A stretch of 64,000 nt of DNA from Dyadobacter sandarakinus (GCF_016894445.1 NZ_CP056775.1:4404001-4468000); one strand, 5' to 3'. Positions 9,175 through 18,358 are shown, numbered from the stretch's first letter. A program made the numbers and translations. Notes: generated from the sequence alone by a model not told the origin.

Positions 9175-9366
9175 ATGACAGGCATAAGATATATCACAGA
9201 CGACAAAGGCAAAAAAACGGATCTTGTGATCAATATTGAAGAGCACCAGGAAATGGTAGAAGACCTTCTCGACGCTTTAACTATTGAAGAAAGACGTGGA
9301 GAGGAGTCAATGCCTTTTGAAGACTTTGTAGCTCAATTTAAGGCAGAGCGGGGAGTCAATGAATAA
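9175..9366 (+). CDS. Type II antitoxin, RelB/Phd-like
   Basis: 63 aa acidic protein. It begins MTGIRYITDDKGKKTDLVIN, the pattern of RelB/prevent-host-death-type antitoxins in which an N-terminal DNA-binding strand-helix unit is followed by EEHQEMVEDLLDAL and a disordered acidic toxin-binding tail. Its stop overlaps the toxin start by 8 bases, the usual coupling of antitoxin and toxin. It is expected to neutralise the RelE-like toxin and autorepress the operon. Identification rests on pattern and context. Confidence 0.8.
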   Translation: MTGIRYITDDKGKKTDLVINIEEHQEMVEDLLDALTIEERRGEESMPFEDFVAQFKAERGVNE

Positions 9367-9622
9367 GAAATATCAGATAGTAATCTTGAAAACTGCACAA
9401 AAGGAGATTAAAAAACTTCAGACACCGACAGCAGAGAAGATATTCACTACTATCAGAACATTAGCTACTGATCCGCGACCTTCCGGCTGTAAAAAACTTG
9501 TTGCCACCAAAAATTCATATCGCATTCGTGTTGGAAATTTTCGCATTCTATACACTATTGAAGACCAGATCAAAATTGTCGAGGTAAGTGGCGTCAAGCA
9601 CAGACGTGAAGCTTATGACTAG
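9359..9622 (+). CDS. Type II toxin, RelE/ParE family
   Basis: 87 aa basic protein with the RelE/ParE fold pattern: KTAQKEIKKL at the N-terminus, TLATDPRPSGCKKL in the centre, RIRVGNFRILYTI strands and the terminal HRREAYD with the conserved basic/Tyr residues of ribosome-dependent RelE nucleases. ParE-type gyrase poisons share much of this fold, so the target cannot be told. It overlaps both the antitoxin upstream and the hydrolase start downstream by 8 bases each. Confidence 0.85.
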   Translation: MNKKYQIVILKTAQKEIKKLQTPTAEKIFTTIRTLATDPRPSGCKKLVATKNSYRIRVGNFRILYTIEDQIKIVEVSGVKHRREAYD

Positions 9623-10424
9623 TGGTAGTCCGAAAAGCTTAGCTTATCTCAAACTCGGCACCGGCCGGAAACATCTCCTCGCTTTTCACGGCATCGGCCA
9701 GACCGGGTTAAGTTGTTATCAAAACTTCGCTGAAACCTTCGGGCAACATTACTCCACCTTTGCCTTCGACCTTCCTTTTCACGGAGCCAATGCAGATTTT
9801 GCATTTCAAACCATCTCAAAATTCCTCTTAAAAGAGTTAGTAGTCAACTTTCTCGAAAAAGAAAAAATCGCCCGTTTTGACGTAGCCGGTTTCAGCATGG
9901 GCGGCCGGTTTGCTTTGGCGGTGCTGGAAGCTTTTCCGGATCGCATTGACCGTGTTTATCTGATGGCCCCGGATGGAATAACTGAAGATCCGCTGTACAG
10001 CTTGGCGACGCGATGGACATTGCCGCGGATGCTGTTCAAGTGGACTATGGCGCATCCTAAGCCATTTTTTACAGTTATTAAAGCGCTTCAAAAATTTGAT
10101 CTGGTCAACAAAAGTCTTGCCCGGTTTACTTTCCAAATGCTTGATTCACCCGAAAAACGGACGCAGGTTTATCTCGCATGGATCGCGTTCAGTCCGTTGC
10201 ATTTCAACATTTCAAAGCTGTATGCAACTGCCTCTCAGAACAATGTAAAAATCTTCCTTTTCACAGGAAAATATGACCGGCTAATGAGGCCGGAAAAAGC
10301 AAAACCACTCGCCGAGCTGCTGCCGCATCACCAGCATATCGTACTAAAAAGCGGACATACACAGCTGGTGCAGCAAGCCGGTTCATGGATTTCCTCTTTA
10401 TTGAGTAAATTGTCGGATACCTGA
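9615..10424 (+). CDS. Alpha/beta-hydrolase fold protein
   Basis: 269 aa from the ATG at 9615, which overlaps the toxin stop by 8 bases. The oxyanion-hole segment LLAFHGIGQTG, the nucleophile elbow GFSMGG (Ser nucleophile) and the late LKSGHTQLVQQ with the catalytic His are visible, as in small esterases or meta-cleavage-product hydrolase-like enzymes. No signal peptide, so cytoplasmic. The transporter gene starts 7 bp later, so the pair may handle an imported ester or carboxylate. Substrate unknown. Confidence 0.85.
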   Translation: MTSGSPKSLAYLKLGTGRKHLLAFHGIGQTGLSCYQNFAETFGQHYSTFAFDLPFHGANADFAFQTISKFLLKELVVNFLEKEKIARFDVAGFSMGGRFALAVLEAFPDRIDRVYLMAPDGITEDPLYSLATRWTLPRMLFKWTMAHPKPFFTVIKALQKFDLVNKSLARFTFQMLDSPEKRTQVYLAWIAFSPLHFNISKLYATASQNNVKIFLFTGKYDRLMRPEKAKPLAELLPHHQHIVLKSGHTQLVQQAGSWISSLLSKLSDT

Positions 10425-10431
10425 TCCCGAT

Positions 10432-11715
10432 ATGCAAGAACCTTTACCTGAAAATGAATCCTGGCGCCTGAAAGCAATTATCGGCGGTTCCATAGGCAAC
10501 CTTGTTGAGTGGTACGACTGGTATGCGTATTCTGCATTTTCATTGTATTTTGCCCAATCATTTTTCCCGAAATCCGACCAAACCGTACAGCTGCTTAATA
10601 CTGCCGGCATTTTTGCCGTGGGATTTCTGATGCGGCCCATAGGAGGCTATGTGTTCGGAAAACTGGCAGATACTCGCGGGCGGAAAGTAGCCATGACGCT
10701 TTCTGTACTGCTGATGTCCTTCGGGTCACTGATAATCGCCTTGCTGCCTTCCTATGAGCATATCGGCCTTGCAGCTCCTGTTTTGTTACTGGTTGCCCGC
10801 TTGTTGCAGGGATTGAGTGTAGGGGGCGAATACGGCACGTCGGCTACCTACCTCAGCGAAGTGGCTACGGAGCAGCGAAGGGGTTTTTATTCAAGTTTCC
10901 AGTACGTAACCCTGATCGGAGGGCAGCTGATTGCACTTGGCTTACAACTGATTTTACAAAGTTTTTTCCTCACTGAAGAGCAGATGCACAGTTGGGGCTG
11001 GCGCATTCCCTTTGTGTTCGGAGCCATACTGTCGCTGGTGGCATTGTACCTGCGCGCAAACCTGAACGAAACACAGGCATTTGAAAGTAAAGACGGGCGC
11101 AAAAAAGGCTCCATGCGCGAACTGCTCAAACATCCCGGGGCTATTATGGTGGTAGTAGGCCTTACGCTCGGCGGAACACTTGCGTTTTATACCTACACAA
11201 CCTACATGCAAAAGTTCCTGGTCAATACAGTGGGGCTGAGCAAAGAGCAATCTACCCTCCTGACTTTCTGTTCCTTATTCCTCTTTGCACTGTTACAACC
11301 CCTTTACGGTGCATTGAGCGATCGCATCGGCCGGCGTCCGCTGCTGCTTTTCTTTGGAGCTACAGGCACCTTGCTGACCTATCCGCTTCTCACAACCCTG
11401 AGCCATACTATCGGAATGTGGCCTGCATTTGCATTGCTGATGATAGCACTTATTATTGTCAGTGGTTATACTTCCATCAATGCAGTTGTAAAAGCTGAAC
11501 TTTTCCCGGTAGAAGTCCGTGCACTCGGTGTGGGGCTGCCCTACTCGCTGACAGTCGCCATTTTTGGCGGTACTGCCGAGTACCTTGCACTTTGGGCAAA
11601 AAACGCCGGGCATGAAAGCTACTACTACTGGTATGTGACTGCCTGTATTTTTGTCTCCCTGATCGTTTACTTCCGCATGAGTGATACGAAGCATACATCA
11701 CTTATCGGAAAATAA
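10432..11715 (+). CDS. MFS transporter, metabolite:H+ symporter (MHS) type
   Basis: 427 aa with 12 predicted membrane spans. The N-terminal GNLVEWYDWYAYSAFSLYF is characteristic of the MHS branch (KgtP, ProP, ShiA). The MFS loop motif appears as GKLADTRGRKVAM and again as GALSDRIGRRPLL. Members import carboxylates or betaines with protons across the inner membrane; the substrate here cannot be assigned. It is the last gene of the run that starts with the toxin-antitoxin pair. Confidence 0.92.
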   Translation: MQEPLPENESWRLKAIIGGSIGNLVEWYDWYAYSAFSLYFAQSFFPKSDQTVQLLNTAGIFAVGFLMRPIGGYVFGKLADTRGRKVAMTLSVLLMSFGSLIIALLPSYEHIGLAAPVLLLVARLLQGLSVGGEYGTSATYLSEVATEQRRGFYSSFQYVTLIGGQLIALGLQLILQSFFLTEEQMHSWGWRIPFVFGAILSLVALYLRANLNETQAFESKDGRKKGSMRELLKHPGAIMVVVGLTLGGTLAFYTYTTYMQKFLVNTVGLSKEQSTLLTFCSLFLFALLQPLYGALSDRIGRRPLLLFFGATGTLLTYPLLTTLSHTIGMWPAFALLMIALIIVSGYTSINAVVKAELFPVEVRALGVGLPYSLTVAIFGGTAEYLALWAKNAGHESYYYWYVTACIFVSLIVYFRMSDTKHTSLIGK

Positions 11716-11749
11716 GTTTTGTTCTTTCTTGAAATAGACAAACTTTTTC

Positions 11750-11780
11750 TTGACATGATCCTGTAAATGCATTATCTTTC
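11750..11780 (+). promoter_or_regulatory. Candidate Bacteroidota promoter for the DoxX gene
   Basis: TTG at 11750-11752, a 20-base spacer and TATCTTTC at 11773-11780, one mismatch from TAnnTTTG. It lies 26 bases before the DoxX start. Confidence 0.4.
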
Positions 11781-11805
11781 TGAACACCATTAAACTTCAT
11801 AAGCT

Positions 11806-12240
11806 ATGAACATGATGGATCAAATCGAGCATTGGGGTGATACGCACCATCCTGCCTGGATGGATTTTGTTCGTATTGCACTCGGGATTTTTCTTTTTTC
11901 GAAAGGTATCAGCTTCATCAGTGATACCGCCCGCCTGTCTCATATGATTACAGGTCTTGATCTGCATCTCTGGACGGTTACCGCAGTACACTACGTGGCT
12001 TTCGCGCACATTTTCGGAGGTTTTCTGATAGCTATGGGATGTTTGACGCGCATCTCGGCTCTGCTTCAGATTCCCATCCTGATCGTCGCGGTATTCTTTG
12101 TAAACTTTCGTACGGGCTTTTCTTACCTCAACTCTGAACTGTGGCTCTCGGCACTGACATTGATCCTCGTGATCATGTTTGCCGTAGTAGGGTCAGGAAG
12201 GTACTCGATGGACGAATGGATGAGAACGCATAACAAATAA
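11806..12240 (+). CDS. DoxX-family membrane protein
   Basis: 144 aa with four hydrophobic spans. RIALGIFLFSKGISFI near the N-terminus and FAHIFGGFLIAMGCLTRI in the middle match the DoxX/SURF4 pattern. Family members are linked to redox or quinone-related functions without a firm common activity. It converges on the AraC regulator with 5 bp between stops. Confidence 0.85.
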   Translation: MNMMDQIEHWGDTHHPAWMDFVRIALGIFLFSKGISFISDTARLSHMITGLDLHLWTVTAVHYVAFAHIFGGFLIAMGCLTRISALLQIPILIVAVFFVNFRTGFSYLNSELWLSALTLILVIMFAVVGSGRYSMDEWMRTHNK

Positions 12241-12245
12241 ACCCT

Positions 12246-13121
12246 TCATATCATGTCGGGTGCGGTTTTGGCGAGGTATTTTCGCTTGTACTCCAAGGGG
12301 GTCATTCCGGTAACTTTTCTGAAATGCCGGTAAAAGTTGGAAATATTGTTGAAACCGCACTCGTAACAAATTACTTCGGTTCCCATTTTGTCCTCAATCA
12401 GGAACCGGCACGCATGACTGATCCTGATCTCTACCAGGAAGTCATTGTACGTTTTCTTCGTCATCAGTTTAAAATACCGGCAAAACGAAGTAATACCCAG
12501 GTTGGCAATGGACGCCACGTCCTGCAGGGTAATGTCGTTTTTGTAGTGCGAAAGCGTGTAGGCATATACCTTGTTCAGCCGCAAAGTCTCCGAATCATTG
12601 GATTTGTAAAATGCATGACCGGACGCAATGGTTTCGGCCTCGGTTGTTTCTGCGAGTATTTTCAGGATTGAGAGCAGGGCAATAAGTCTGTCGAGATTTT
12701 GTGCATGAACGGCCGCATGCATCAGGGCCACTACTTCATCCCGGGTTGAGCCCCATATCCGGAGCCCGCGCCTAGCGCGTTCAAACAGTTTGGGAATCTG
12801 ATAGGCTTCGGGCAGGTGCAGCAGGTCGCTGCCCAAACAATTTGGCAAAAAATGGATGATAATTGCCTCCATCGCCGTATTCGGCATGCCCTCTTCCACG
12901 CGCCACGTATGCGGCAGATTTTCACCCAGCAGGATCAGCTCACCATCCGAAAAGTTGCTGATATTGTCTCCTATAAACCTCACTCCTTTTCCGCGAACAA
13001 GGTAATGCAGTTCAAGTTCAGGATGGTAATGCCAAACGGTCCCGAATCCCGAATCCTTATCATGACGAATACTGAACGAGGTACGGGAGGGAATGGGGAC
13101 TTTGTGAAAATGCGGTTTCAT
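12246..13121 (-). CDS. AraC-family transcriptional regulator
   Basis: 291 aa. The N-terminal ~100 residues form a cupin sensor domain (HYHPELELHYLVRGKGVRFIGD). The C-terminal ~100 residues hold two helix-turn-helix units, TLQDVASIANLGITSFCRYF and EVICYECGFNNISNFYRHF, ending in the family signature TGMTPLEYKRKYL. It lies downstream of the symporter, aldolase and sigma-fragment genes on the same strand and is the likely regulator of that set, sensing the transported sugar acid or a product. That link is inference from position. Confidence 0.93.
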   Translation of the reverse strand: MKPHFHKVPIPSRTSFSIRHDKDSGFGTVWHYHPELELHYLVRGKGVRFIGDNISNFSDGELILLGENLPHTWRVEEGMPNTAMEAIIIHFLPNCLGSDLLHLPEAYQIPKLFERARRGLRIWGSTRDEVVALMHAAVHAQNLDRLIALLSILKILAETTEAETIASGHAFYKSNDSETLRLNKVYAYTLSHYKNDITLQDVASIANLGITSFCRYFKLMTKKTYNDFLVEIRISHACRFLIEDKMGTEVICYECGFNNISNFYRHFRKVTGMTPLEYKRKYLAKTAPDMI

Positions 13122-13217
13122 CTTTCCGTTTGTGGGTGCAGGAGCATTGTATTGGATAAAAGACGAATTTTGAACGATCTATCCAAATATCCACGGAAAT
13201 TTGATATCCCTGAAATC

Positions 13218-13562
13218 TTAATCTTCGTGCCTGCCCATCGCAAGCATTTTCTGCATATATTTTTCCCTTGAATCAGCGCCTGCGTACCCGGCCATTTGGT
13301 GAAAAAGCTGGTTACGCAATTTTACAAACAGGTAAGCCTGAAAATTTTCCTCCTGCAGGAGCCTCAGCCTGTCTGCCCATATTCCCGCAAAAACATCCGT
13401 GATAATGCCTTGCGCAGCAGCTTCATCTTTGAGCACATCAGAACAAAGCCGGAAAGCCGGATCACGGAAGTATGCGCAAAGCTGCCCAAATGCCACCTCA
13501 TCACCCTGAGATACTTTGCTGATCATCTGTCTGTCAGGTAGCGCTGTCATATTTTTTGTCAT
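13218..13562 (-). CDS. Lone sigma-70 region 2 protein (truncated ECF-like)
   Basis: 114 aa from the ATG at 13562, one base after the aldolase stop (TGA-A-ATG); a second ATG at 13550 would give 110 aa. The pattern AFGQLCAYFRDPAFRLCSDVLKDEAAAQGIITDVFAGIWADR followed by NFQAYLFVKLRNQLFHQM (about residues 20-90 in all) is that of ECF sigma region 2, the part that binds core polymerase and melts the -10 region. Region 4 is absent, and the 96 bp downstream do not encode it in any frame. Either a decayed sigma factor or a short regulator. Full ECF sigmas are near 190 aa. Confidence 0.65.
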   Translation of the reverse strand: MTKNMTALPDRQMISKVSQGDEVAFGQLCAYFRDPAFRLCSDVLKDEAAAQGIITDVFAGIWADRLRLLQEENFQAYLFVKLRNQLFHQMAGYAGADSREKYMQKMLAMGRHED

Positions 13563-13563
13563 T

Positions 13564-14556
13564 TCAGATCTGAAAAGATGATGAGGAATGGGCTGCACTT
13601 TTATTGAAAATCCCTGAAATACCCAGCTCTGCCTGCAACTGATCAACCTCTTCCAGCAACACATCCATTTTCCCTTTCAGCTCCGGCGTGAGTGGTTCCA
13701 CTTCCCGGCGGGTGTAGGTTGAAATGGGAAAGCCTCTTTTTTGCAGACTGTATTTGGCGATCGTGGGATATGCTGTATGCACAAGTTGCATTGAATCCGT
13801 GAAAAATTGCTGCACGCGTGCCACATCGTCCTGCCTGCCCGGATCGTTGTAATGCCTGCAAAGCCACACGATGAGCTCGGGATAAATGTTTCCCTGAATG
13901 CACGAAAGTCCTGCCGCACCTGCCGAGAGCGACTCGGCGGCATGCTCCATGTAAGCATCATACAAGCCAAAATGATAACCATCGGCCACTTTGATCCGGC
14001 GGCGTACTTCTTCAATGTCCAGACAGGTATCTTTCAGGTAAATCAGCCTTCCGGTGCCGAGCAACTTTGCAAGCTGTGCGCTATTGATCAGCCTTTTATA
14101 AGGTGCCGGACATTCATACAGCCCGAGTGGAATCTGATCTGTAAGTTCCAGGAGCTTCTGCATGTTTTGTATAAAAACTTCTTCCGGCTCATCTTCCCGG
14201 GCCATCAAGCCTGAAATTACAATCACTGCCTGTACACCGGTATTATATATACGTTTTACAAAGTCTGCCTGCTCTTCCACCGTGCCCGGGAATGTACCGG
14301 TTGCTACTACTGGCACCCGCCCGGCGGCCTGCTCCACAACCGTACTGGTCACGTCAAGTCGCTCCTGCTCCGTAAGCTCATACATTTCGCTGGATAGACA
14401 ATTGGCGAACAAGCCGGCTGCCCCGGCTGCGATATACAGGTCTGTCAATGCGCGCAGCCCGTCGTAGTCAATAGCTCCATTGTCCTGAAAGGGCGTGAGC
14501 ATGACAGGGATAAATCCTTTGGGCAGTGACAAAGCCGGAATGAAATCAGCTTTCAT
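13564..14556 (-). CDS. DapA/NanA-family class I aldolase
   Basis: 330 aa (beta/alpha)8-barrel of the dihydrodipicolinate synthase superfamily, slightly long for the family. Tyr147 in GLYECP and the Schiff-base Lys175 in LIYLKDT are in place. The substrate loop ANCLSSEMYELT replaces the GTTGE of true DapA, so a catabolic lyase (N-acetylneuraminate-like or another 2-keto acid) is more likely than lysine synthesis. It sits between a sodium:solute symporter and regulators, which supports uptake followed by cleavage of a sugar acid. Confidence 0.88.
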   Translation of the reverse strand: MKADFIPALSLPKGFIPVMLTPFQDNGAIDYDGLRALTDLYIAAGAAGLFANCLSSEMYELTEQERLDVTSTVVEQAAGRVPVVATGTFPGTVEEQADFVKRIYNTGVQAVIVISGLMAREDEPEEVFIQNMQKLLELTDQIPLGLYECPAPYKRLINSAQLAKLLGTGRLIYLKDTCLDIEEVRRRIKVADGYHFGLYDAYMEHAAESLSAGAAGLSCIQGNIYPELIVWLCRHYNDPGRQDDVARVQQFFTDSMQLVHTAYPTIAKYSLQKRGFPISTYTRREVEPLTPELKGKMDVLLEEVDQLQAELGISGIFNKSAAHSSSSFQI

Positions 14557-14610
14557 ATTAATTGGGTTTGAGTATGCGATCGTAACCGATTGAAAACAGG
14601 TATTCGGTAT

Positions 14611-16194
14611 TTAGTGGCTGTCGACTACCACGTCAGTATGGCGGGCGGGCCTGCGTTTAAGCCGGGTCAGTACAATGCCCGTCAGGAAAATCGAGAGCGT
14701 ACTTACGACCATGATCATGTTTTGATGTAGCGGGTTCCGGATAAAGCTGTACCGGTCGGGCAGACTGGTGGAAAAAGTCATCCAGATGATAATAGCAATT
14801 CCCAGCAGCGTGGCTGTAAGTGCCTCTGCATTCTTTGTACTTTTTGAAATAATTCCAAGCAAAAACAGCCCCAGCATTCCGCCGGCAAAAATGCCCGAAA
14901 GCATCCACCACACATCAAGCACACTTTTGACACCGATCATGGCAATGCCCGTAATCATTCCCAGTAGTCCAAAGACAGTAGTTGCTACATACAGAACACG
15001 TAGTGCCGTACGCGAATCAAGGTCAGGACGAATGTACTTTTGATAAATATCGACTGAAAAAACGGTTGCAGATGCATTCATTCCCGAGCTGATCGTACTC
15101 ATCGCGGCGGACATAATCGCTGCAATGATCAGGCCTAGGAGACCAGCAGGAACTTTGGTTACCATAAAATGCGGCATAACCTTGTCACCATAGTCTGAAG
15201 GCGTAAGCGTAGTCATCAACCTGGCCACCGCATCCGGCGAGCCGCCCGACAGCCTTTCGGCCGCAACCTGCATCTTAACCACATTCAGCAACTCCGGATT
15301 GGCTTCATAGTAGGCAAACAAACAACTTCCCAGGAAAAAAAAGAGCAGTGACACAGGCAGGTACAGATACACGCACAACCATACCGACCGGGCTGCCTCC
15401 TTCACGGAGGAAGTAGTATGGTATCGCTGTACATAATTCTGGTCCATTCCAAAATTATTGAGGTTCATAAAAAAGCCGTACAGCAGCACTACCCAGAAGG
15501 AGGATTGTGTAAAATCAGGCTTAAATGTGCCAAGACTGAATTTATCAGCAGATTGGCCTACCTCCATAATTCGGCTTACTCCTCCATTGGTACCTGCAAT
15601 CACAAGATAAAGAATGATGACAGCGCCAAGCGTTTTGATCACACCCTGAGCAACTTCCGTCCATATCACGGCTTCCATTCCTCCCAGCACGGTATACAAT
15701 ACAATGCAGATGCCGGTGACAATCATGATCGCAGACATAGGAAAACCGGTGAGCGCCTGCAGACTCAATGCAATGCCAAAGAATATGGAGCCCATGCGGG
15801 CCAGCTGGGTAAGCAGGAAACAAACTACGGCGTAAGTCCGGGCCCAACCGCCAAATCGGTGTTCCAGGTGCGTGTAGGCGGATACTTCGCCTGTGCTTCT
15901 ATAAAACGGAATAAAGTACTTCGTCGCAATCCACGCGGCCAGCGGCATGGAAAGGCTGAATACGAACGAATTCCAGTTGCTGCCGAATGCTTTGCCCGGT
16001 ACCCCGAGAAAGGTGTTGCTGCTCAGGAAAGTTGCGTAAATGGATATGCCGATTGCCCAGCCCGGAATTTTGCCCGAAGCAGTGGTAAACTGGTCGGCAC
16101 TGGTGTTTTTTCTTGAAAAATAAATACCTACGGCTACCATCCCTGCCAGGTATGCCAATACGATCAGAAGGTCAACAAAAGGCAAGGATTTCAT
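14611..16194 (-). CDS. Sodium:solute symporter (SSS family)
   Basis: 527 aa from the ATG at 16194 (an in-frame start 33 bases upstream adds a polar stretch). About 13 to 14 membrane spans. The SSS pattern is visible in ISIYATFLSSNTFLGVPG, VYTVLGGMEAVIWTEVAQG and the sodium-site-type AAIMSAAMSTISSGMNA. It should import a sugar, sialic acid or carboxylate with sodium. The aldolase gene starts 54 bp downstream of its stop, forming the core of a small utilisation operon. Confidence 0.92.
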   Translation of the reverse strand: MKSLPFVDLLIVLAYLAGMVAVGIYFSRKNTSADQFTTASGKIPGWAIGISIYATFLSSNTFLGVPGKAFGSNWNSFVFSLSMPLAAWIATKYFIPFYRSTGEVSAYTHLEHRFGGWARTYAVVCFLLTQLARMGSIFFGIALSLQALTGFPMSAIMIVTGICIVLYTVLGGMEAVIWTEVAQGVIKTLGAVIILYLVIAGTNGGVSRIMEVGQSADKFSLGTFKPDFTQSSFWVVLLYGFFMNLNNFGMDQNYVQRYHTTSSVKEAARSVWLCVYLYLPVSLLFFFLGSCLFAYYEANPELLNVVKMQVAAERLSGGSPDAVARLMTTLTPSDYGDKVMPHFMVTKVPAGLLGLIIAAIMSAAMSTISSGMNASATVFSVDIYQKYIRPDLDSRTALRVLYVATTVFGLLGMITGIAMIGVKSVLDVWWMLSGIFAGGMLGLFLLGIISKSTKNAEALTATLLGIAIIIWMTFSTSLPDRYSFIRNPLHQNMIMVVSTLSIFLTGIVLTRLKRRPARHTDVVVDSH

Positions 16195-16309
16195 TGTACT
16201 TTTCCGGCTAGTATCATTATACCGCAAAGAAAGAGGAAAATGTACATGATTCAGTATGTATTTATACCCTAATATTATACAATCTTAGCATGGCCCACTT
16301 TGATACCCG

Positions 16310-16990
16310 CTATGCTGGCCTGCGGTCTTTGAAAAGGTACCCCATGCCGAGGGTAGATACAGCGATGAGAAGAATAAGGATTACTTTGGTCCAAAGACCT
16401 TCATTGGGATGTTCGAGCAGGTAGCGGATATCACGGGCCTCACGACCGGCCCAAACCGCCAGCACTGTGCGCGGTACCATCCCCAGCATTCCGCCTACAA
16501 GTACCTGCTTCAAACGTGCACCTGCCACAGCAAAAAACAGGTTTGTAATCGTAAATGGCAATACAGGCGAAAGTTTGGCAAAAAAGATCACCCGCAGCTC
16601 ATTCTGATAAAACCTGCGCAACAGGCCACTTACCTGCGGATAAATCCGCACCAGTGAGTCGCGCACGGAGGCAGCATGGAAGAAATTGGCCGTAATATAG
16701 ATCAATGCAATTGCGCCCAGATTAAGTCCGAACAGCAGCGGCATGGCGATCCAGCCCAGAAAATACCCGTATACCAATGCCAGGAAAGTAGGCGGCGTGA
16801 GCGCCACTGAGGATGTGATGGTCAGCATGACTGACACCATAATCCAGGTTTGAAGCGACCACGTGCGCAGCAAGCTCTCGTGCCCGATCGCCCAGGCCGT
16901 AATCAGTGAGGTAGTGACAAGCGGAATGATGGTCAACAGCAGACTGATAACCACGGGTACTGAGAACTTTTTATGTGCGGGTTTTTCCAC
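16310..16990 (-). CDS. TVP38/TMEM64 (VTT-domain) membrane protein
   Basis: 226 aa with five to six membrane spans and the VTT/SNARE-associated domain (about 70-190), visible as TPPTFLALVYGYFLGW and FFAKLSPVLPFTITNLFFAVAGARLK. Bacterial members (DedA-like superfamily) are tied to lipid translocation, but the activity of this one is not known. It is upstream of and co-directional with the symporter, 115 bp apart, and may be independent. Confidence 0.88.
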   Translation of the reverse strand: MEKPAHKKFSVPVVISLLLTIIPLVTTSLITAWAIGHESLLRTWSLQTWIMVSVMLTITSSVALTPPTFLALVYGYFLGWIAMPLLFGLNLGAIALIYITANFFHAASVRDSLVRIYPQVSGLLRRFYQNELRVIFFAKLSPVLPFTITNLFFAVAGARLKQVLVGGMLGMVPRTVLAVWAGREARDIRYLLEHPNEGLWTKVILILLIAVSTLGMGYLFKDRRPA

Positions 16991-17140
16991 TTTTATTTTT
17001 TGAATGCTGCTACTCCGCTTTGTTTTATAACTCTTTGTTTCGCTAAAAGGTTTTTCCTAATCTTACCTTTATCGCATCTCTTTTCACTGATCCTGCCATG
17101 CCGGCGGGGCTAAGCAGTGATTCATATAAATAGGATAAGA

Positions 17141-18280
17141 ATGAAGTTCGGAACGAAAGCAATACATGCAGGGGTACAGCCGGATCCGGCTACCTCCGCC
17201 ATTATGACGCCGATTTACCAGACCTCCACCTACGCACTCGAAAGTCCGGGCAAGCACAAGGGCTATACCTATTCCCGCTCGCACAATCCTACGCGTACCG
17301 CTTTGCAGGAAGCACTGGCCTCGCTTGAAAACGGAACTGCGGGAATCTGCTTCGCATCCGGGCAGGCAGCGACTGATGCTGTGCTGAAGATGTACAGGCC
17401 GGGTGACGAGATCATCGTCAGCAGTGACCTTTACGGAGGTACTTACCGGATCATGAAAAAACTGTACGAGCCCGCCGGCCTCATTTTCCGGTTTGCTGAT
17501 CTGAGTGAGCCGCGCATCCTGCACGAACTGATTACTGAAAAAACGAAGCTCGTATGGATTGAAACCCCGACCAATCCATTACTGAAAATTACAGATATCG
17601 GGCAAATCACGACCATCTGCAAAAGCAAGGGAGTACAAGTAGCCGTGGATAACACCTTTGCATCACCCTATCTCCAGAATCCTCTCGACCTCGGTGCGGA
17701 TATTGTTATGCACTCGGTTACCAAATACCTGGGCGGGCATTCGGATGTAATTATGGGTGCATTGATTGTCAGGGATGAAGGATTGTCAGAGACTCTCTCT
17801 TTTATCCAGAACACTGCCGGAGCCGTACCGGGGCCGCAGGATTGTTTTCTGGTGCTGCGGGGATTAAAAACGCTTCATCTCCGCATGCAGCGGCATTGCG
17901 AAAACGCAGCCGTGGTTGCACAATGGCTTACTGAAAACCCGAAAGTCGGGGCTGTTTACTATCCTGGTCTGGCTGCTCATCCGCAGCATGAACTGGCGCG
18001 CAAGCAGATGCGCGGATTCGGGGGTATGCTGTCGTTTGAACTCAAAGGTGATGTCTACGACGATGCAGTGCGGGTATTTGAACGTTTTAAATTGTTTGCA
18101 CTGGCCGAGTCGCTGGGCGGTGTAGAGTCCTTGTGCGCACACCCGGCCACCATGTCGCACGCCAGCTTTCCACCGGAAGAACGGTTGAAAATGGGTGTCA
18201 AGGATACACTAATAAGACTGAGTGTGGGGGTGGAAGATATAGATGACATTATTACTGACCTGGCACAGGCAATAGGCTAG
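17141..18280 (+). CDS. Cystathionine gamma-synthase/lyase family PLP enzyme
   Basis: 379 aa from the ATG at 17141. The PLP lysine is Lys195 in MHSVTKYLGGHSDV; the cofactor ring stacks on the Tyr of SSDLYGGTYR (98); TYSRSHNPTR (44-53) supplies the phosphate-binding Tyr and Arg of the neighbouring subunit. Members catalyse gamma-replacement or gamma-elimination in trans-sulfuration or methionine degradation; sequence alone does not separate synthase from lyase. No SAM or T-box riboswitch was recognised in the 150 bp upstream. Confidence 0.93.
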   Translation: MKFGTKAIHAGVQPDPATSAIMTPIYQTSTYALESPGKHKGYTYSRSHNPTRTALQEALASLENGTAGICFASGQAATDAVLKMYRPGDEIIVSSDLYGGTYRIMKKLYEPAGLIFRFADLSEPRILHELITEKTKLVWIETPTNPLLKITDIGQITTICKSKGVQVAVDNTFASPYLQNPLDLGADIVMHSVTKYLGGHSDVIMGALIVRDEGLSETLSFIQNTAGAVPGPQDCFLVLRGLKTLHLRMQRHCENAAVVAQWLTENPKVGAVYYPGLAAHPQHELARKQMRGFGGMLSFELKGDVYDDAVRVFERFKLFALAESLGGVESLCAHPATMSHASFPPEERLKMGVKDTLIRLSVGVEDIDDIITDLAQAIG

Positions 18281-18285
18281 TTTGA

Positions 18286-18318
18286 TTTTGCAAACACGCA
18301 CTCAAAACCTTACTTTTG
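18286..18318 (+). promoter_or_regulatory. Bacteroidota-type promoter for the DUF3127 gene
   Basis: TTTTG at 18286-18290, a 20-base spacer and a perfect TACTTTTG (TAnnTTTG) at 18311-18318. It lies 40 bases upstream of the start at 18359. Confidence 0.55.
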
Positions 18319-18358
18319 ACCTCTGCAATATACCTTTCAACATAACTTAGCATTACCA

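Noticed and set aside
12816..13271. 151-codon plus-strand frame over the AraC gene start
   Set aside because: Antisense to a clear AraC regulator and its leader; no domain.
16991..17140. Possible SAM or T-box riboswitch before the cystathionine gamma-synthase/lyase gene
   Set aside because: Only 150 bases and no recognisable conserved core or terminator-antiterminator pairing.
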